A DNA stretch of 19,488 nt from an uncultured Clostridia bacterium. Its GTDB lineage: Bacteria > Bacillota > Clostridia > Lachnospirales > Anaerotignaceae. Positions 1 through 8,142 of the stretch are shown in pieces. How positions within the stretch are numbered: position 1 is the first letter of the stretch; each line of letters begins with the position of its first letter. Where the stretch lies: positions 1 through 19,488 of the forward strand of contig CAJUKL010000002.1 in the NCBI GenBank assembly GCA_910587195.1, written 5' to 3'. The translations under genes and the position numbers were made by a program. Under the pieces are notes generated by a model that searched no databases, was not told where the DNA came from, and saw only the letters and a list, made by a program, of their open reading frames with translations.

Positions 1-15
1 GCAAAACGAAGTTTT

Positions 16-54
16 GCACAAAGTTCTTTGCTAAGCTTTCTTTCAAGAAAGCGT
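16..54 (-). repeat. Dispersed hairpin repeat, copy A (overlaps the valS 3' end)
   Basis: The reverse complement of this 39-bp stretch is identical to 3018-3056. Its core contains a GCTTTC/GAAAGC stem with a TTGAAA loop, followed by a conserved tail containing GCAAAGAACTTTG. On the minus strand it reads ACG CTT TCT TGA in the valS frame, so it provides the last residues T-L-S and the stop. Immediately beyond it (1-17) is a perfect 7-bp hairpin, GCAAAAC-GAA-GTTTTGC. Confidence 0.9.
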
Positions 55-2679
55 AGATAATCTTTCTTGTACCTGTGTCAACATAGTTCTATATTTTGCT
101 TCTTTTGCTTTTTCTTCTTCAATTACTTTTTGTGGCGCTTTGGAAACAAAACCTTCATTTGCTAATTTTTTTACAACTCTTTCAATTTCTTTTTCTAACT
201 TTTGTTGTTCTTTTTCCAAACGTTCCACTTCTTTTGCAATATCTACTAATTCTGCAAATGGTATATAGATAACAGCATTGTGAATCACAACAGAAACGGC
301 ATCCTCTCCAATATTATCTTTGTTTGCTTGTACAAAAACCTCACTTGCATAGGATAATGTTTTGAAAAATACTTTTGCTTTTTCAAATACTTCTGCAACC
401 TCTTTATTTTCTGTAACAACAAATACTTGCGCTTTTTTGGAAGGAGCTACATTCATTTCTGCTCTGATGTTACGGATATTTCTAACTGCTTCTTTGATAA
501 TATCAATTTCTTTTTCATTTTCTGTAAATGCCCATTCTTGTTTAAAGCCTGGCCATTCTGAAATCACAATGCTTTCTTCTTCTGTTTGAATATTTAAAAA
601 TAATTCTTCTGTAATAAATGGCATAAATGGATGCAATAATTTCAAGGCAGAAATCAATACTGTTTTGAGCGTCCAAAGTGCTGCTGTTCTGCTGTCATCT
701 TCTTTGTTGTAAAGACGAGGTTTTACCATTTCAATATACCAGTCGCAATACTCATCCCACAAGAAATCATGCACCTTTTGTGCTGCAAGACCTAATTCAT
801 AACCTTCCATATTTTCCTCTACATCTTTTGCTAAAGTATTTACTTTGGAAAGAATCCATTTATCTGCAGAAGTCAAATTTGTAGGTAATGTATTTGGCAA
901 TTCTTCCTCTAAATTCATTAAAACAAAACGGGAAGCATTCCACAATTTATTTAAGAAGTTTCTGCTGGCTTCCAATCTTTCCCAATAAAAACGCATATCA
1001 TTACCGGGTGCATTTCCTGTAATTAACATTAATCTTAATGCATCTGCACCATATTTATCAATTACTTCTAATGGGTCAATTCCATTTCCTAAGGATTTCG
1101 AGAATTTTCTGCCTTTATCATCTCTTACTAAACCATGAATAAATACATCATGGAATGGGGTTTCATTCATCCATTTCATACCAGAGAAGGTCATTCTAAC
1201 AACCCAGAAAAAGATAATATCATAACCAGTTACTAATACACTAGTAGGATAAAAACGTTTTAAATCTTCTGCATTTTCATCTGGCCATCCTAAAGTAGAA
1301 AAAGGCCATAATGCGGAAGAAAACCAAGTATCTAATGCATCTTCATCTTGTGTCAAGGAAGTAGAGCCACATTTTTCACATTTTTCTGGTGTTGTTTTGG
1401 AAACAGTAATATGTCCACAGTCTGCACAATAATAAGCTGGGATTCTATGTCCCCACCAAAGCTGACGAGAAATACACCAATCTTTAATATTGTCTAACCA
1501 GTGCAAATAAATTTTACCAAATCTGTCTGGAACAAAACGAAGCGAACGATTTTTATAAATTTCAATGGCTGGTTTTGCCAATTCTTCCATTTTTACAAAC
1601 CATTGCAATTTAATCATAGGCTCTACCACTTGATTACAACGTTCATGTGTACCAACAGCATGCGTAATATCTTCAATTTTTACTAAATAACCTTGTTCTT
1701 TTAATTCGGCAACAATTTTTTCTCTTGCTTCATATCTGTCCATACCTTGATATTTACCAGCATTTTCGTTCATGGTGCCATCATCATTTAAAATGTTGAT
1801 TCTTTCTAAATTATGGCGATTTCCTACTTCAAAATCGTTCGGGTCATGTGCTGGTGTAATTTTTACAACACCTGTACCAAATTCTCTATCAACATAGCTA
1901 TCAGCGATAATTGGAATTTCTTTACCAACCAAAGGAAGGATACATTTTTTTCCCACTAAATGTTTGTATCTTTCATCTTCTGGATGAACTGCTACTGCAG
2001 TATCGCCTAGCATAGTTTCTGGACGAGTGGTAGCTAAAAGTAAACTTTCATCACTACCAACAATAGGATAATTTACATGATAAAAATGTCCTGCTGTATC
2101 CACATGGTTTACTTCTGCATCAGAGATTGTTGTTTGACATTCTGGACACCAGTTAATAATTTTTTCGCCTCTATAAATATAACCTTCTTGATATAATCTA
2201 ACAAATACCTCTAATACTGCATCAGAACAGCCATCATCCATAGTAAAACGAACCCTGTCCCAATCACAAGAGCTTCCTAATTTTTTAATTTGATTTAAGA
2301 TAATGCCGCCATATTCTTCTTTCCAAGCCCATGCTCTTTCTAAAAAGCCTTCTCTACCAACATCTGCTTTTGTCAAACCTTCTTCTGCCATTTTTTGTAC
2401 AACTTTTACTTCGGTAGAGATACTTGCATGGTCGATACCAGGAAGCCACAAAGTATTATAGCCTGCCATTCTTTTCCAGCGAATTAATACATCTTGTATA
2501 GTATTATCTAAGGCATGTCCCATGTGAAGCTGCCCTGTAATATTTGGGGGGGGCATAACAATACAATAAGGTTTTTTGCTTTTATCAATTTTGGTATGGA
2601 AATATTTTCTTTCCATCCATTGTGCATATAATCTTTCTTCTACAACGGATGGGTCATAATTTTTTGTTAATTCTTTCAT
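43..2679 (-). CDS. valS: Valyl-tRNA synthetase (ValS), class I
   Basis: Cytoplasmic enzyme that attaches valine to tRNA-Val. The 878-residue product has the usual bacterial ValS length. Visible landmarks are PPPNITG followed by the HMGH form of the HIGH motif (residues 52-55), the editing-domain motif TTRPETMLGDTAVAVHP (217-233), GTGVVKITPAHDPNDF (268-283), a Cys pair motif CADC/CEKC near 418-437, the KFSKS form of the KMSKS loop (525-529), and a C-terminal Lys/Glu-rich coiled-coil arm (about 810-875) typical of ValS. The ATG is preceded by AGGAGG. The gene is controlled by the T-box leader just upstream. The last three codons and the TGA stop lie inside a dispersed repeat (16-54). A run of eight C residues encodes the PPP before the HIGH region. 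Confidence 0.98.
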   Translation of the reverse strand: MKELTKNYDPSVVEERLYAQWMERKYFHTKIDKSKKPYCIVMPPPNITGQLHMGHALDNTIQDVLIRWKRMAGYNTLWLPGIDHASISTEVKVVQKMAEEGLTKADVGREGFLERAWAWKEEYGGIILNQIKKLGSSCDWDRVRFTMDDGCSDAVLEVFVRLYQEGYIYRGEKIINWCPECQTTISDAEVNHVDTAGHFYHVNYPIVGSDESLLLATTRPETMLGDTAVAVHPEDERYKHLVGKKCILPLVGKEIPIIADSYVDREFGTGVVKITPAHDPNDFEVGNRHNLERINILNDDGTMNENAGKYQGMDRYEAREKIVAELKEQGYLVKIEDITHAVGTHERCNQVVEPMIKLQWFVKMEELAKPAIEIYKNRSLRFVPDRFGKIYLHWLDNIKDWCISRQLWWGHRIPAYYCADCGHITVSKTTPEKCEKCGSTSLTQDEDALDTWFSSALWPFSTLGWPDENAEDLKRFYPTSVLVTGYDIIFFWVVRMTFSGMKWMNETPFHDVFIHGLVRDDKGRKFSKSLGNGIDPLEVIDKYGADALRLMLITGNAPGNDMRFYWERLEASRNFLNKLWNASRFVLMNLEEELPNTLPTNLTSADKWILSKVNTLAKDVEENMEGYELGLAAQKVHDFLWDEYCDWYIEMVKPRLYNKEDDSRTAALWTLKTVLISALKLLHPFMPFITEELFLNIQTEEESIVISEWPGFKQEWAFTENEKEIDIIKEAVRNIRNIRAEMNVAPSKKAQVFVVTENKEVAEVFEKAKVFFKTLSYASEVFVQANKDNIGEDAVSVVIHNAVIYIPFAELVDIAKEVERLEKEQQKLEKEIERVVKKLANEGFVSKAPQKVIEEEKAKEAKYRTMLTQVQERLSTLS

Positions 2680-2711
2680 TTATTTTCCTCCTCTTAAGTA
2701 ACATTATTCTT

Positions 2712-2748
2712 AAAAAAAAGAGCTTTCATCCGGAAAGGACGAAAAGCT
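2712..2748 (-). terminator. T-box-controlled intrinsic terminator of the valS leader
   Basis: On the minus strand AGCTTT and AAAGCT pair around CGTCC/GGATG, with one bulged T, and the stem is followed by C and eight T residues. It begins directly after the T-box core, so antiterminator and terminator are mutually exclusive, as expected for a T-box transcription attenuator. Confidence 0.93.
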
Positions 2749-2970
2749 CGTGGTACCACCTTTTTTTCTGTTTTAACAATAGAAAACAGACACTCAAAAG
2801 TCGATAACGGGACAAACCGTTTTTGCCTACCCACAAGCAGTTGCTTCAGCAAAAAAGCTCCAAAGCTACCTTCTCTATCTTCAAACTTAAAAAACTCACA
2901 GCAACTGTTTTTCTCTCTGAAAGTTGAAAAATAGATACTCCTCTTTTTCAATGCTTTTTTCTTATTACAA
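2712..2970 (-). promoter_or_regulatory. T-box riboswitch leader (valine-specific) of valS
   Basis: The conserved T-box sequence GGTGGTACCACG lies at 2749-2760 on the minus strand and continues straight into the terminator hairpin. Upstream, an AGTATCTA stretch (about 2933-2940) can face AGATAGAGAA (2871-2880), the arrangement expected for the specifier region of Stem I. A GTA triplet at 2867-2869 is the likely valine specifier codon; the overlapping GGT is an alternative reading, but the downstream gene is valS. In this family uncharged tRNA pairs with the specifier and the T-box and stabilises the antiterminator, so transcription of valS rises when valine-tRNA is short. The core and terminator are seen directly; the specifier assignment is inferred. 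Confidence 0.92.
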
Positions 2971-2999
2971 ATTTTATAAAACCTTGCTTCATTTGTCAA
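2971..2999 (-). promoter_or_regulatory. Sigma-A promoter of the valS T-box transcript
   Basis: TTGACA (2994-2999), a 17-bp spacer and TAAAAT (2971-2976) on the minus strand, placed just before the leader. Repeat copy B lies about 18 bp upstream of the -35. Confidence 0.85.
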
Positions 3000-3017
3000 C
3001 ACTTTTTTTACGCTTTC

Positions 3018-3056
3018 ACGCTTTCTTGAAAGAAAGCTTAGCAAAGAACTTTGTGC
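3018..3056 (+). repeat. Dispersed hairpin repeat, copy B
   Basis: This stretch is identical to the reverse complement of copy A over 39 bp and to copy C (9652-9687) over the first 36 bp. It carries the GCTTTC-TTGAAA-GAAAGC stem-loop and the GCAAAGAACTTTG tail. An extra ACGCTTTC octamer precedes it in tandem (3010-3017). It sits just upstream of the valS promoter. Confidence 0.9.
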
Positions 3057-3062
3057 GATGCA

Positions 3063-3119
3063 AAACGTCCAGTGGACGTTTGGGGGAAACTTTTCACAAG
3101 TGAAAAAAGTTTCCCCCAA
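3063..3119. repeat. Pair of strong adjacent hairpins between ftsW and valS
   Basis: First hairpin: AAACGTCC (3063-3070) and GGACGTTT (3074-3081) pair with a 3-nt loop. Second hairpin: TTGGGGGAAACTTTT (3080-3094) pairs perfectly over 15 bp with 3105-3119, and CAC/GTG extends the stem inward. Neither strand shows a long T tract after the stem, so this is not a textbook intrinsic terminator, although it could still separate the ftsW and valS transcripts. The pair directly follows repeat copy B and looks like part of the same repeat assembly. Confidence 0.8.
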
Positions 3120-3208
3120 GAACTTCCGACTTTTGTTAAGTTCATAATAAACCGTTTTTTACAAATTGTGTCGTTTTTTATTTTTAAACTTAAATTATTA
3201 TAATCCTT

Positions 3209-3236
3209 GTAAAAAAGTTTTTATTCACTTTTTTAC
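3209..3236 (-). terminator. AT-rich inverted repeat at the ftsW stop codon, possible weak terminator
   Basis: GTAAAAAAGT (3209-3218) and ACTTTTTTAC (3227-3236) are a perfect 10-bp inverted repeat with an 8-nt loop, and the ftsW TAA lies inside one arm. On the minus strand the 3' arm holds six T residues but no further T run follows, so termination efficiency is doubtful. Confidence 0.4.
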
Positions 3237-4372
3237 TCTATCCCCTTTTGATACCTTGAAATATTTAATAAAATTCCCATCATAGCCATAGCAATCGCAA
3301 GGGAAGTACCACCATAACTTACAAAAGGTAAAGGCTGACCTGTATTTGGTATAGTATTTGTAGTTACTCCAATGTTAATAATACTTTGAAAAGCAATTTG
3401 TGCTGTAATCCCTGTCGCAACTAAACTACCAAACTCATCCTGTGCATTCATAGCAATTTTAATACCACGCCATACTAAAATTGCAAATAGCAATATAATT
3501 AATGCGGCTCCTAGCATACCTAGTTCTTCTGCAATAATTGCAAAAATAATGTCATTGTATGCTTCTGGTAAAAAAGTTTTTTGCCTGCTTTGTCCCAGTC
3601 CTAAACCAAATAAACCACCAGATGCAACAGCAAAAAGTCCTTGTATAATTTGGTATCCATCTCCTAGTGGGTCTGAAAAAGGGTCTAACCATATTTGTAT
3701 ACGTCCTAGACGATACCTTAAACCAGGCAGCAAAATTGCAATCGCACCAGCACCCACAACAGGCCCGCTGACATAAGCAAAATATTTCATATCAAAGCCA
3801 GCTGCAAAAAGCATTGCTCCACCAATTAAAGCCAAAAGTAAAGCGGTGCTAAAGTTTGTAATAGCAATCATTGCACAAGGGATTGCTACAACAGCAAGGC
3901 ATTTTACAAACCCTGTAAAATCTTTTAAATAATCTTTATGTAAGCAAATAAAATGTGCTAAAAATAGGGTTGTTGTAATTTTTACAACTTCAGAAGGTTG
4001 GAAAAACCAAAGCCACCTTTTTTGACCGTTTATCACCTGTCCAAAAGGTATCAGCAAAAGTAATAAAATACAGCCTACAATGTATCCCAGCAAAGTAAAA
4101 CGTCTTAAATTGCGATAAGGGAAATTTGCCATAAATAACATGCCTGCAAAACCAAGCAACGCACTTCGGCCCTGTTTTTTTACAAAATAAAACATATCAT
4201 TATAAAAATCTTCTGTTGTCATTGCCTTATAGTAACTAGAACTGAATATCATAACAATTCCAAATAACACAAGTAATATCACCACAAAAAGCACCATGTA
4301 GTCATAAGATGTCCGTATAGATTTCTTTTTTACTGCTGTTTTTCTTTTTTTAGCCACAGAGGCTTCTGCCAT
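3233..4372 (-). CDS. ftsW: SEDS-family peptidoglycan polymerase FtsW/SpoVE
   Basis: Multi-pass membrane glycosyltransferase that polymerises lipid II together with a class B PBP. The N-terminus is cytoplasmic and rich in Lys/Arg. About ten hydrophobic segments follow, with SEDS signatures FQPSE, LDPFSDPLGDGYQ (including the Asp region important in RodA/FtsW), GLFGLGLGQSRQKTFLPEA, and FVSYGGTSL near the C-terminus. I start at the ATG at 4372, because AGAGGTGG (4378-4385) is well spaced for it. A GTG three codons upstream (4381) would have almost no room for a ribosome site. It lies 16 nt after murD in the same operon. The sequence cannot tell vegetative FtsW from sporulation SpoVE; the position after murD matches spoVE in Bacillus. 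The loop between the KRW motif and FQPSE is shorter than usual. Confidence 0.93.
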   Translation of the reverse strand: MAEASVAKKRKTAVKKKSIRTSYDYMVLFVVILLVLFGIVMIFSSSYYKAMTTEDFYNDMFYFVKKQGRSALLGFAGMLFMANFPYRNLRRFTLLGYIVGCILLLLLIPFGQVINGQKRWLWFFQPSEVVKITTTLFLAHFICLHKDYLKDFTGFVKCLAVVAIPCAMIAITNFSTALLLALIGGAMLFAAGFDMKYFAYVSGPVVGAGAIAILLPGLRYRLGRIQIWLDPFSDPLGDGYQIIQGLFAVASGGLFGLGLGQSRQKTFLPEAYNDIIFAIIAEELGMLGAALIILLFAILVWRGIKIAMNAQDEFGSLVATGITAQIAFQSIINIGVTTNTIPNTGQPLPFVSYGGTSLAIAMAMMGILLNISRYQKGIE

Positions 4373-4388
4373 ATATTCCACCTCTTTT

Positions 4389-5738
4389 TTATTTTAAATA
4401 GGATTTTACTAATTCTTTAAATAAATCGCCACGTTGTTCATAGTTATCAAACATACCCCAGCTTGCACAAGCAGGAGATAGTAAAACGCAATCCCCTTTT
4501 TCTGCTTTGTCATGACAAAGAGAAACTGCTTGTGCAAAGGTTTCACATCTGGAAATAGCTGTAAAACCAACAGATTTTGCTTCTTTTTCAATTTGCTCTG
4601 CGGTTACACCAATTAAAACCAATTCTTTGACTCTGCCCGGAAATAGTTTTACCCAATCCATAAAAGAAACCCCTTTGTCATAGCCACCAGCAAGTAGTAT
4701 AATAGGACGTTTCATTGCTAATACGGCTCGAATAGAAGCATCGGTATTAGTTCCTTTAGAATCGTTATAATATTCCACATCATCTACTGTTGCCACATAT
4801 TCTATTCTATGAGCTACCCCTGCAAATTCTTTCGTAATTTTTTTTATTTTTTCAAAAGGAACACCAGCGCAAATAGCGATTGCACAAGCTGCCATAATAT
4901 TTTCATAATTATGAACACCAAGTAATTTTAAAGTATCTACATGAAATAAAGTTTCATTTTTTCCATTCCAACGTATTTTTATTTCGTCATTTTCTAAATA
5001 AATACCTTCTTGCAATACGTTTTGGCTGCTGAAAAAAAATACTTTTGCTTTTGTTTTTTGTGCCATTGCTTTGCAAACACTATCTTCTGCATTTAAAATG
5101 CAATAGTCTTGTTCTGTTTGATTTTTCCATACTTTTTCTTTCATGGCAATGTAAACTTCCATTGTTTTGTGTCTGTTTAAATGGTCTGGTGTAATATTTA
5201 AAACAGCGCTGATTTTAGGATGAAAAGTATGCGCTGTTTCCATTTGAAAACTGCTGATTTCTGCTACAACCCAGTCATGACTGGTTAAACTTTCTACTTT
5301 TTCACTGTATGGCACACCAATATTACCAACTACTGCTGTATTAGGATATTCTGCTTTTAAGAGTTCTCCTGCTAAAGTGGTGGTAGTTGTTTTTCCATTG
5401 GTACCAGTAATTGCAATGACAGGACAAGGTGTCATGGTATAAGCAAGTTCTACTTCACTCCATACAGGGATATTGTTTTTTTGTGCTTCTCGTAAAAAAG
5501 GTAAATCACAAGGAACGCCAGGACTTAATACAATCAAGTCCTGCTGCAATACAATATCATCTGGATTTTTTCCGGTATAAAGGTGGATTCCTTTTTGTTC
5601 TAAGGCATCTAAGCCATTTAATTCTTCTCTCTTTTTTAAATCTTGTAATGTGACATTTGCCCCTTTTTTTTGTAATAATTCTGCGGCAGCAATTCCGCTT
5701 CTTGCCATGCCACATACAAGAACATTTTTATTTTTCAA
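4389..5738 (-). CDS. murD: UDP-MurNAc-L-alanine:D-glutamate ligase (MurD)
   Basis: Cytoplasmic Mur ligase that adds D-glutamate to UDP-MurNAc-L-Ala using ATP. The 449-residue product begins with a nucleotide-binding-like VLVCGMARSG segment (6-15), followed by the Mur ligase P-loop GTNGKTT (112-118), NITPDHLNRH and the C-terminal-domain motif LLSPACASWGMFDNYEQRG, which is characteristic of MurD. The start is TTG, preceded by AGAAGGG at normal spacing; no ATG lies nearby in frame. It lies 45 nt after mraY and 16 nt before the ftsW ATG. Confidence 0.97.
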   Translation of the reverse strand: MKNKNVLVCGMARSGIAAAELLQKKGANVTLQDLKKREELNGLDALEQKGIHLYTGKNPDDIVLQQDLIVLSPGVPCDLPFLREAQKNNIPVWSEVELAYTMTPCPVIAITGTNGKTTTTTLAGELLKAEYPNTAVVGNIGVPYSEKVESLTSHDWVVAEISSFQMETAHTFHPKISAVLNITPDHLNRHKTMEVYIAMKEKVWKNQTEQDYCILNAEDSVCKAMAQKTKAKVFFFSSQNVLQEGIYLENDEIKIRWNGKNETLFHVDTLKLLGVHNYENIMAACAIAICAGVPFEKIKKITKEFAGVAHRIEYVATVDDVEYYNDSKGTNTDASIRAVLAMKRPIILLAGGYDKGVSFMDWVKLFPGRVKELVLIGVTAEQIEKEAKSVGFTAISRCETFAQAVSLCHDKAEKGDCVLLSPACASWGMFDNYEQRGDLFKELVKSYLK

Positions 5739-5783
5739 TGAAAACCCTTCTTTCTATCAAAGCTATCTATCATTTGTGAAATT

Positions 5784-6764
5784 TTAGGATACTGTAAACA
5801 AATATCGACAACCCAAAAATGCAATCAAGCAGAGCATTGTGGTAACAACATAAAATACAGTTACTACTTTTGTTTCACTCCAGCCACTCAACTCAAAATG
5901 GTGATGAATCGGTGCCATTTTAAAAAAACGCTTTCCACCTGTCTTTTTAAAATATAATACTTGTATCATAACAGAAACAGATTCTAAAAGGTAGATAAAA
6001 CCTACAATAACAATAAAAATAGGCATTTTTAACAAAAAAGCAGAAGCTGCAACAAATCCGCCCAGCGCAAGAGAACCCGTATCACCCATAAATACCCGTG
6101 CTGGATAAGCATTAAAAATTAAAAAGGCTAATAAGGCACCAATTACACCACCACAAACTGGTAAAATGGTACTTCCTGCACCCCAAGATACCAGCATAAA
6201 GAAAACAGCTACAATAAGTGTAACACCACTTGCTAACCCATCTAAGCCATCTGTCAAATTTACTCCATTGACAGTGCCTAAAACTGCCACAATTAAAAAT
6301 GGTACAAAAAGTGTTCCTAAATTGATTGTCATACCTTTGGTAAAGGGAATATAAATTGCGGTTCCAATTTTTGCCTGATAGAGATACCAAGCAAACAAAG
6401 CAGTAATTACAAGCTGTCCAACGATTTTTTGCATTGGTTTTAAACCTAAAGAACGCTTTTTTACTACTTTAATATAGTCATCAATATAGCCAATCATACC
6501 AAAGCCTAATGTCACAAGTACAACAGCGATTCCATCATAATTTCCTTTTAAAAAGAAAAAACTTCCACCCCAAAAAGCAATTAAAATTGCAATTCCCCCC
6601 ATAGTAGGAGTTCCTTGTTTTTTTAAATGACTTTCTGGACCGTCCTCTCGTTCTGTCTGTCCGTATTTCATTTTATGCAATATCGGTATTAGGATAGGAC
6701 ATAAGATAACCCCTATCACAAATGCAATGATAATTGCATAAATCCCCTGTATTAACTGTTCCAA
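5784..6764 (-). CDS. mraY: Phospho-MurNAc-pentapeptide translocase (MraY)
   Basis: Integral membrane enzyme that transfers phospho-MurNAc-pentapeptide to undecaprenyl phosphate, making lipid I. The 326-residue product has about ten membrane segments and the family motifs GTPTMGG (51-57), DDY (95-97), NLTDGLDG (169-176), FMGDTGS (225-231) and HHHFE (287-291). Translation starts at a TTG (6762-6764) preceded by AAGGAG, separated from the murF stop by a single base, which points to translational coupling. It lies in the order murF-mraY-murD. Confidence 0.98.
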   Translation of the reverse strand: MEQLIQGIYAIIIAFVIGVILCPILIPILHKMKYGQTEREDGPESHLKKQGTPTMGGIAILIAFWGGSFFFLKGNYDGIAVVLVTLGFGMIGYIDDYIKVVKKRSLGLKPMQKIVGQLVITALFAWYLYQAKIGTAIYIPFTKGMTINLGTLFVPFLIVAVLGTVNGVNLTDGLDGLASGVTLIVAVFFMLVSWGAGSTILPVCGGVIGALLAFLIFNAYPARVFMGDTGSLALGGFVAASAFLLKMPIFIVIVGFIYLLESVSVMIQVLYFKKTGGKRFFKMAPIHHHFELSGWSETKVVTVFYVVTTMLCLIAFLGCRYLFTVS

Positions 6765-6765
6765 G

Positions 6766-8142
6766 CTATTTCACTCCTTGCTCTTTCTCTTGTAACTTTG
6801 TTACTGTTTTTTCAAATTGTCTGCTTCGAGATGCTTTAATTAAAATAGTATCTCCTTTTTGTAATAAAGAAGTATGGTTCCAAAAATCTTCTTGGGTATC
6901 AAAATGATAAATTTGCTGTAATTTTTTTTGTTTTGCCCCTTCATCATAATAGTTTGCTATTTCACCTATCGAAATTAAGACATCAATATTTTTTTCCCCT
7001 ACATATTCTCCCACTTCTTTATGCATCTGTATTTCATTTTCTCCTAATTCTCCCATAAATCCCAAAATGGCAATTTTTCTGCCTTCTGCTTTTGCTAAAA
7101 CATCCAAAGAAGCCTTCATAGAAACAGGATTTGCATTATAAACATCATTAATAATAGTAAAATCCTTTGTTTTTATAATGTCCATTCTCATTTTTGTTGG
7201 AATAAAATCTTCAATTCCTTTTTGTATTTGTTCGATACTTAACCCTAATTCCAAAGCAACAGCTGTTGCTGCTAAAACGTTCCGAACCATATGCTCACCA
7301 GGTACAGGAATCATTGCTTTAAATGTCTCTTTTTCTGTGTGAATATCGCATGAAATAGATTCCACTCCATGACTTATTATATTATCTGCATAAATTCCTT
7401 TTTTATTTTCTATGCCATACCATATTATTTTTTGTGGAATGGTTAAATTTTGCAATTTATCATTATCTGCATTTAAAATAGCGATTCCATTTTGTTCCAT
7501 ACCATCAAACACTTCACATTTTGCTTTTAAAATACCTTCTCTACTTCCTAACATTTCAATATGTGCTACACCAATATTGGTAATTACAGCAATCTTTGGT
7601 TTTGCTGCCATAGAAAGATTATGTATTTCTCCAAAACTATTCATACCCATTTCTAATACGGCAATCTGATGTTCTTTGGTAAGCTGAGCAACCATAAGCG
7701 GCATACCAATGTTTGTATTATAATTTCCTGCTGTTTTTAAAACACAATATTTTTGTTCTAAAACAGAAGCAATGACATCTTTTGTTGTTGTTTTTCCTAC
7801 ACTTCCAGTGACTGCTACGACTAGTATGTCAAGCTCTTTGATGATATATTCTGCTAAATCTAACATTGCCCTTACAACACTTTTGACACGAATAAGATAT
7901 TGTCCCTGTTTTACTTCATATTCCTGTTCTGAAAAACAACAAACGGCACCCGTTTCAAATGCTGTTGGTATAAAACGATGTGCATCAACTTTTTCTCCGA
8001 CAATCGGTGCAAAAATATCTCCTACTTTAATTTTTCGAGAATCAATTTCCAAACCAATGACTTGCTTTTGCAATCCTTCTTTATCTCCTACAAAAACGCC
8101 ATTGACAATTTTTGCTAATTTTTCTAAGGAAATTGGTATCAT
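6766..8142 (-). CDS. murF: UDP-MurNAc-tripeptide:D-Ala-D-Ala ligase (MurF)
   Basis: Cytoplasmic Mur ligase that adds D-Ala-D-Ala to the UDP-MurNAc-tripeptide, completing the pentapeptide. The 458-residue product has the N-terminal substrate-binding region with DSRKIKVGDIFAP (34-46), the P-loop GSVGKTTT (113-120) in its MurF form, NIGVAHIEMLGS, and NDVYNANPVSMKASL in the C-terminal half, all typical of MurF. The ATG overlaps the murE stop by 4 nt (ATGA), with GGAGGTGA upstream inside the murE end, so the two are translationally coupled. Placing murF between murE and mraY differs from Bacillus subtilis, where murF is elsewhere. Confidence 0.97.
   Translation of the reverse strand: MIPISLEKLAKIVNGVFVGDKEGLQKQVIGLEIDSRKIKVGDIFAPIVGEKVDAHRFIPTAFETGAVCCFSEQEYEVKQGQYLIRVKSVVRAMLDLAEYIIKELDILVVAVTGSVGKTTTKDVIASVLEQKYCVLKTAGNYNTNIGMPLMVAQLTKEHQIAVLEMGMNSFGEIHNLSMAAKPKIAVITNIGVAHIEMLGSREGILKAKCEVFDGMEQNGIAILNADNDKLQNLTIPQKIIWYGIENKKGIYADNIISHGVESISCDIHTEKETFKAMIPVPGEHMVRNVLAATAVALELGLSIEQIQKGIEDFIPTKMRMDIIKTKDFTIINDVYNANPVSMKASLDVLAKAEGRKIAILGFMGELGENEIQMHKEVGEYVGEKNIDVLISIGEIANYYDEGAKQKKLQQIYHFDTQEDFWNHTSLLQKGDTILIKASRSRQFEKTVTKLQEKEQGVK

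Noticed and set aside
2694..3119. Open reading frame of 141 codons on the minus strand upstream of valS
   Set aside because: It passes straight through the T-box leader, its terminator and the hairpin repeats. Its composition reflects structured RNA rather than a protein, and it has no family likeness.
3063..3119. Hairpin pair as a standard rho-independent terminator
   Set aside because: The stems are strong but neither strand has a proper T tract after them, so I list them as repeats with only a possible terminator role.
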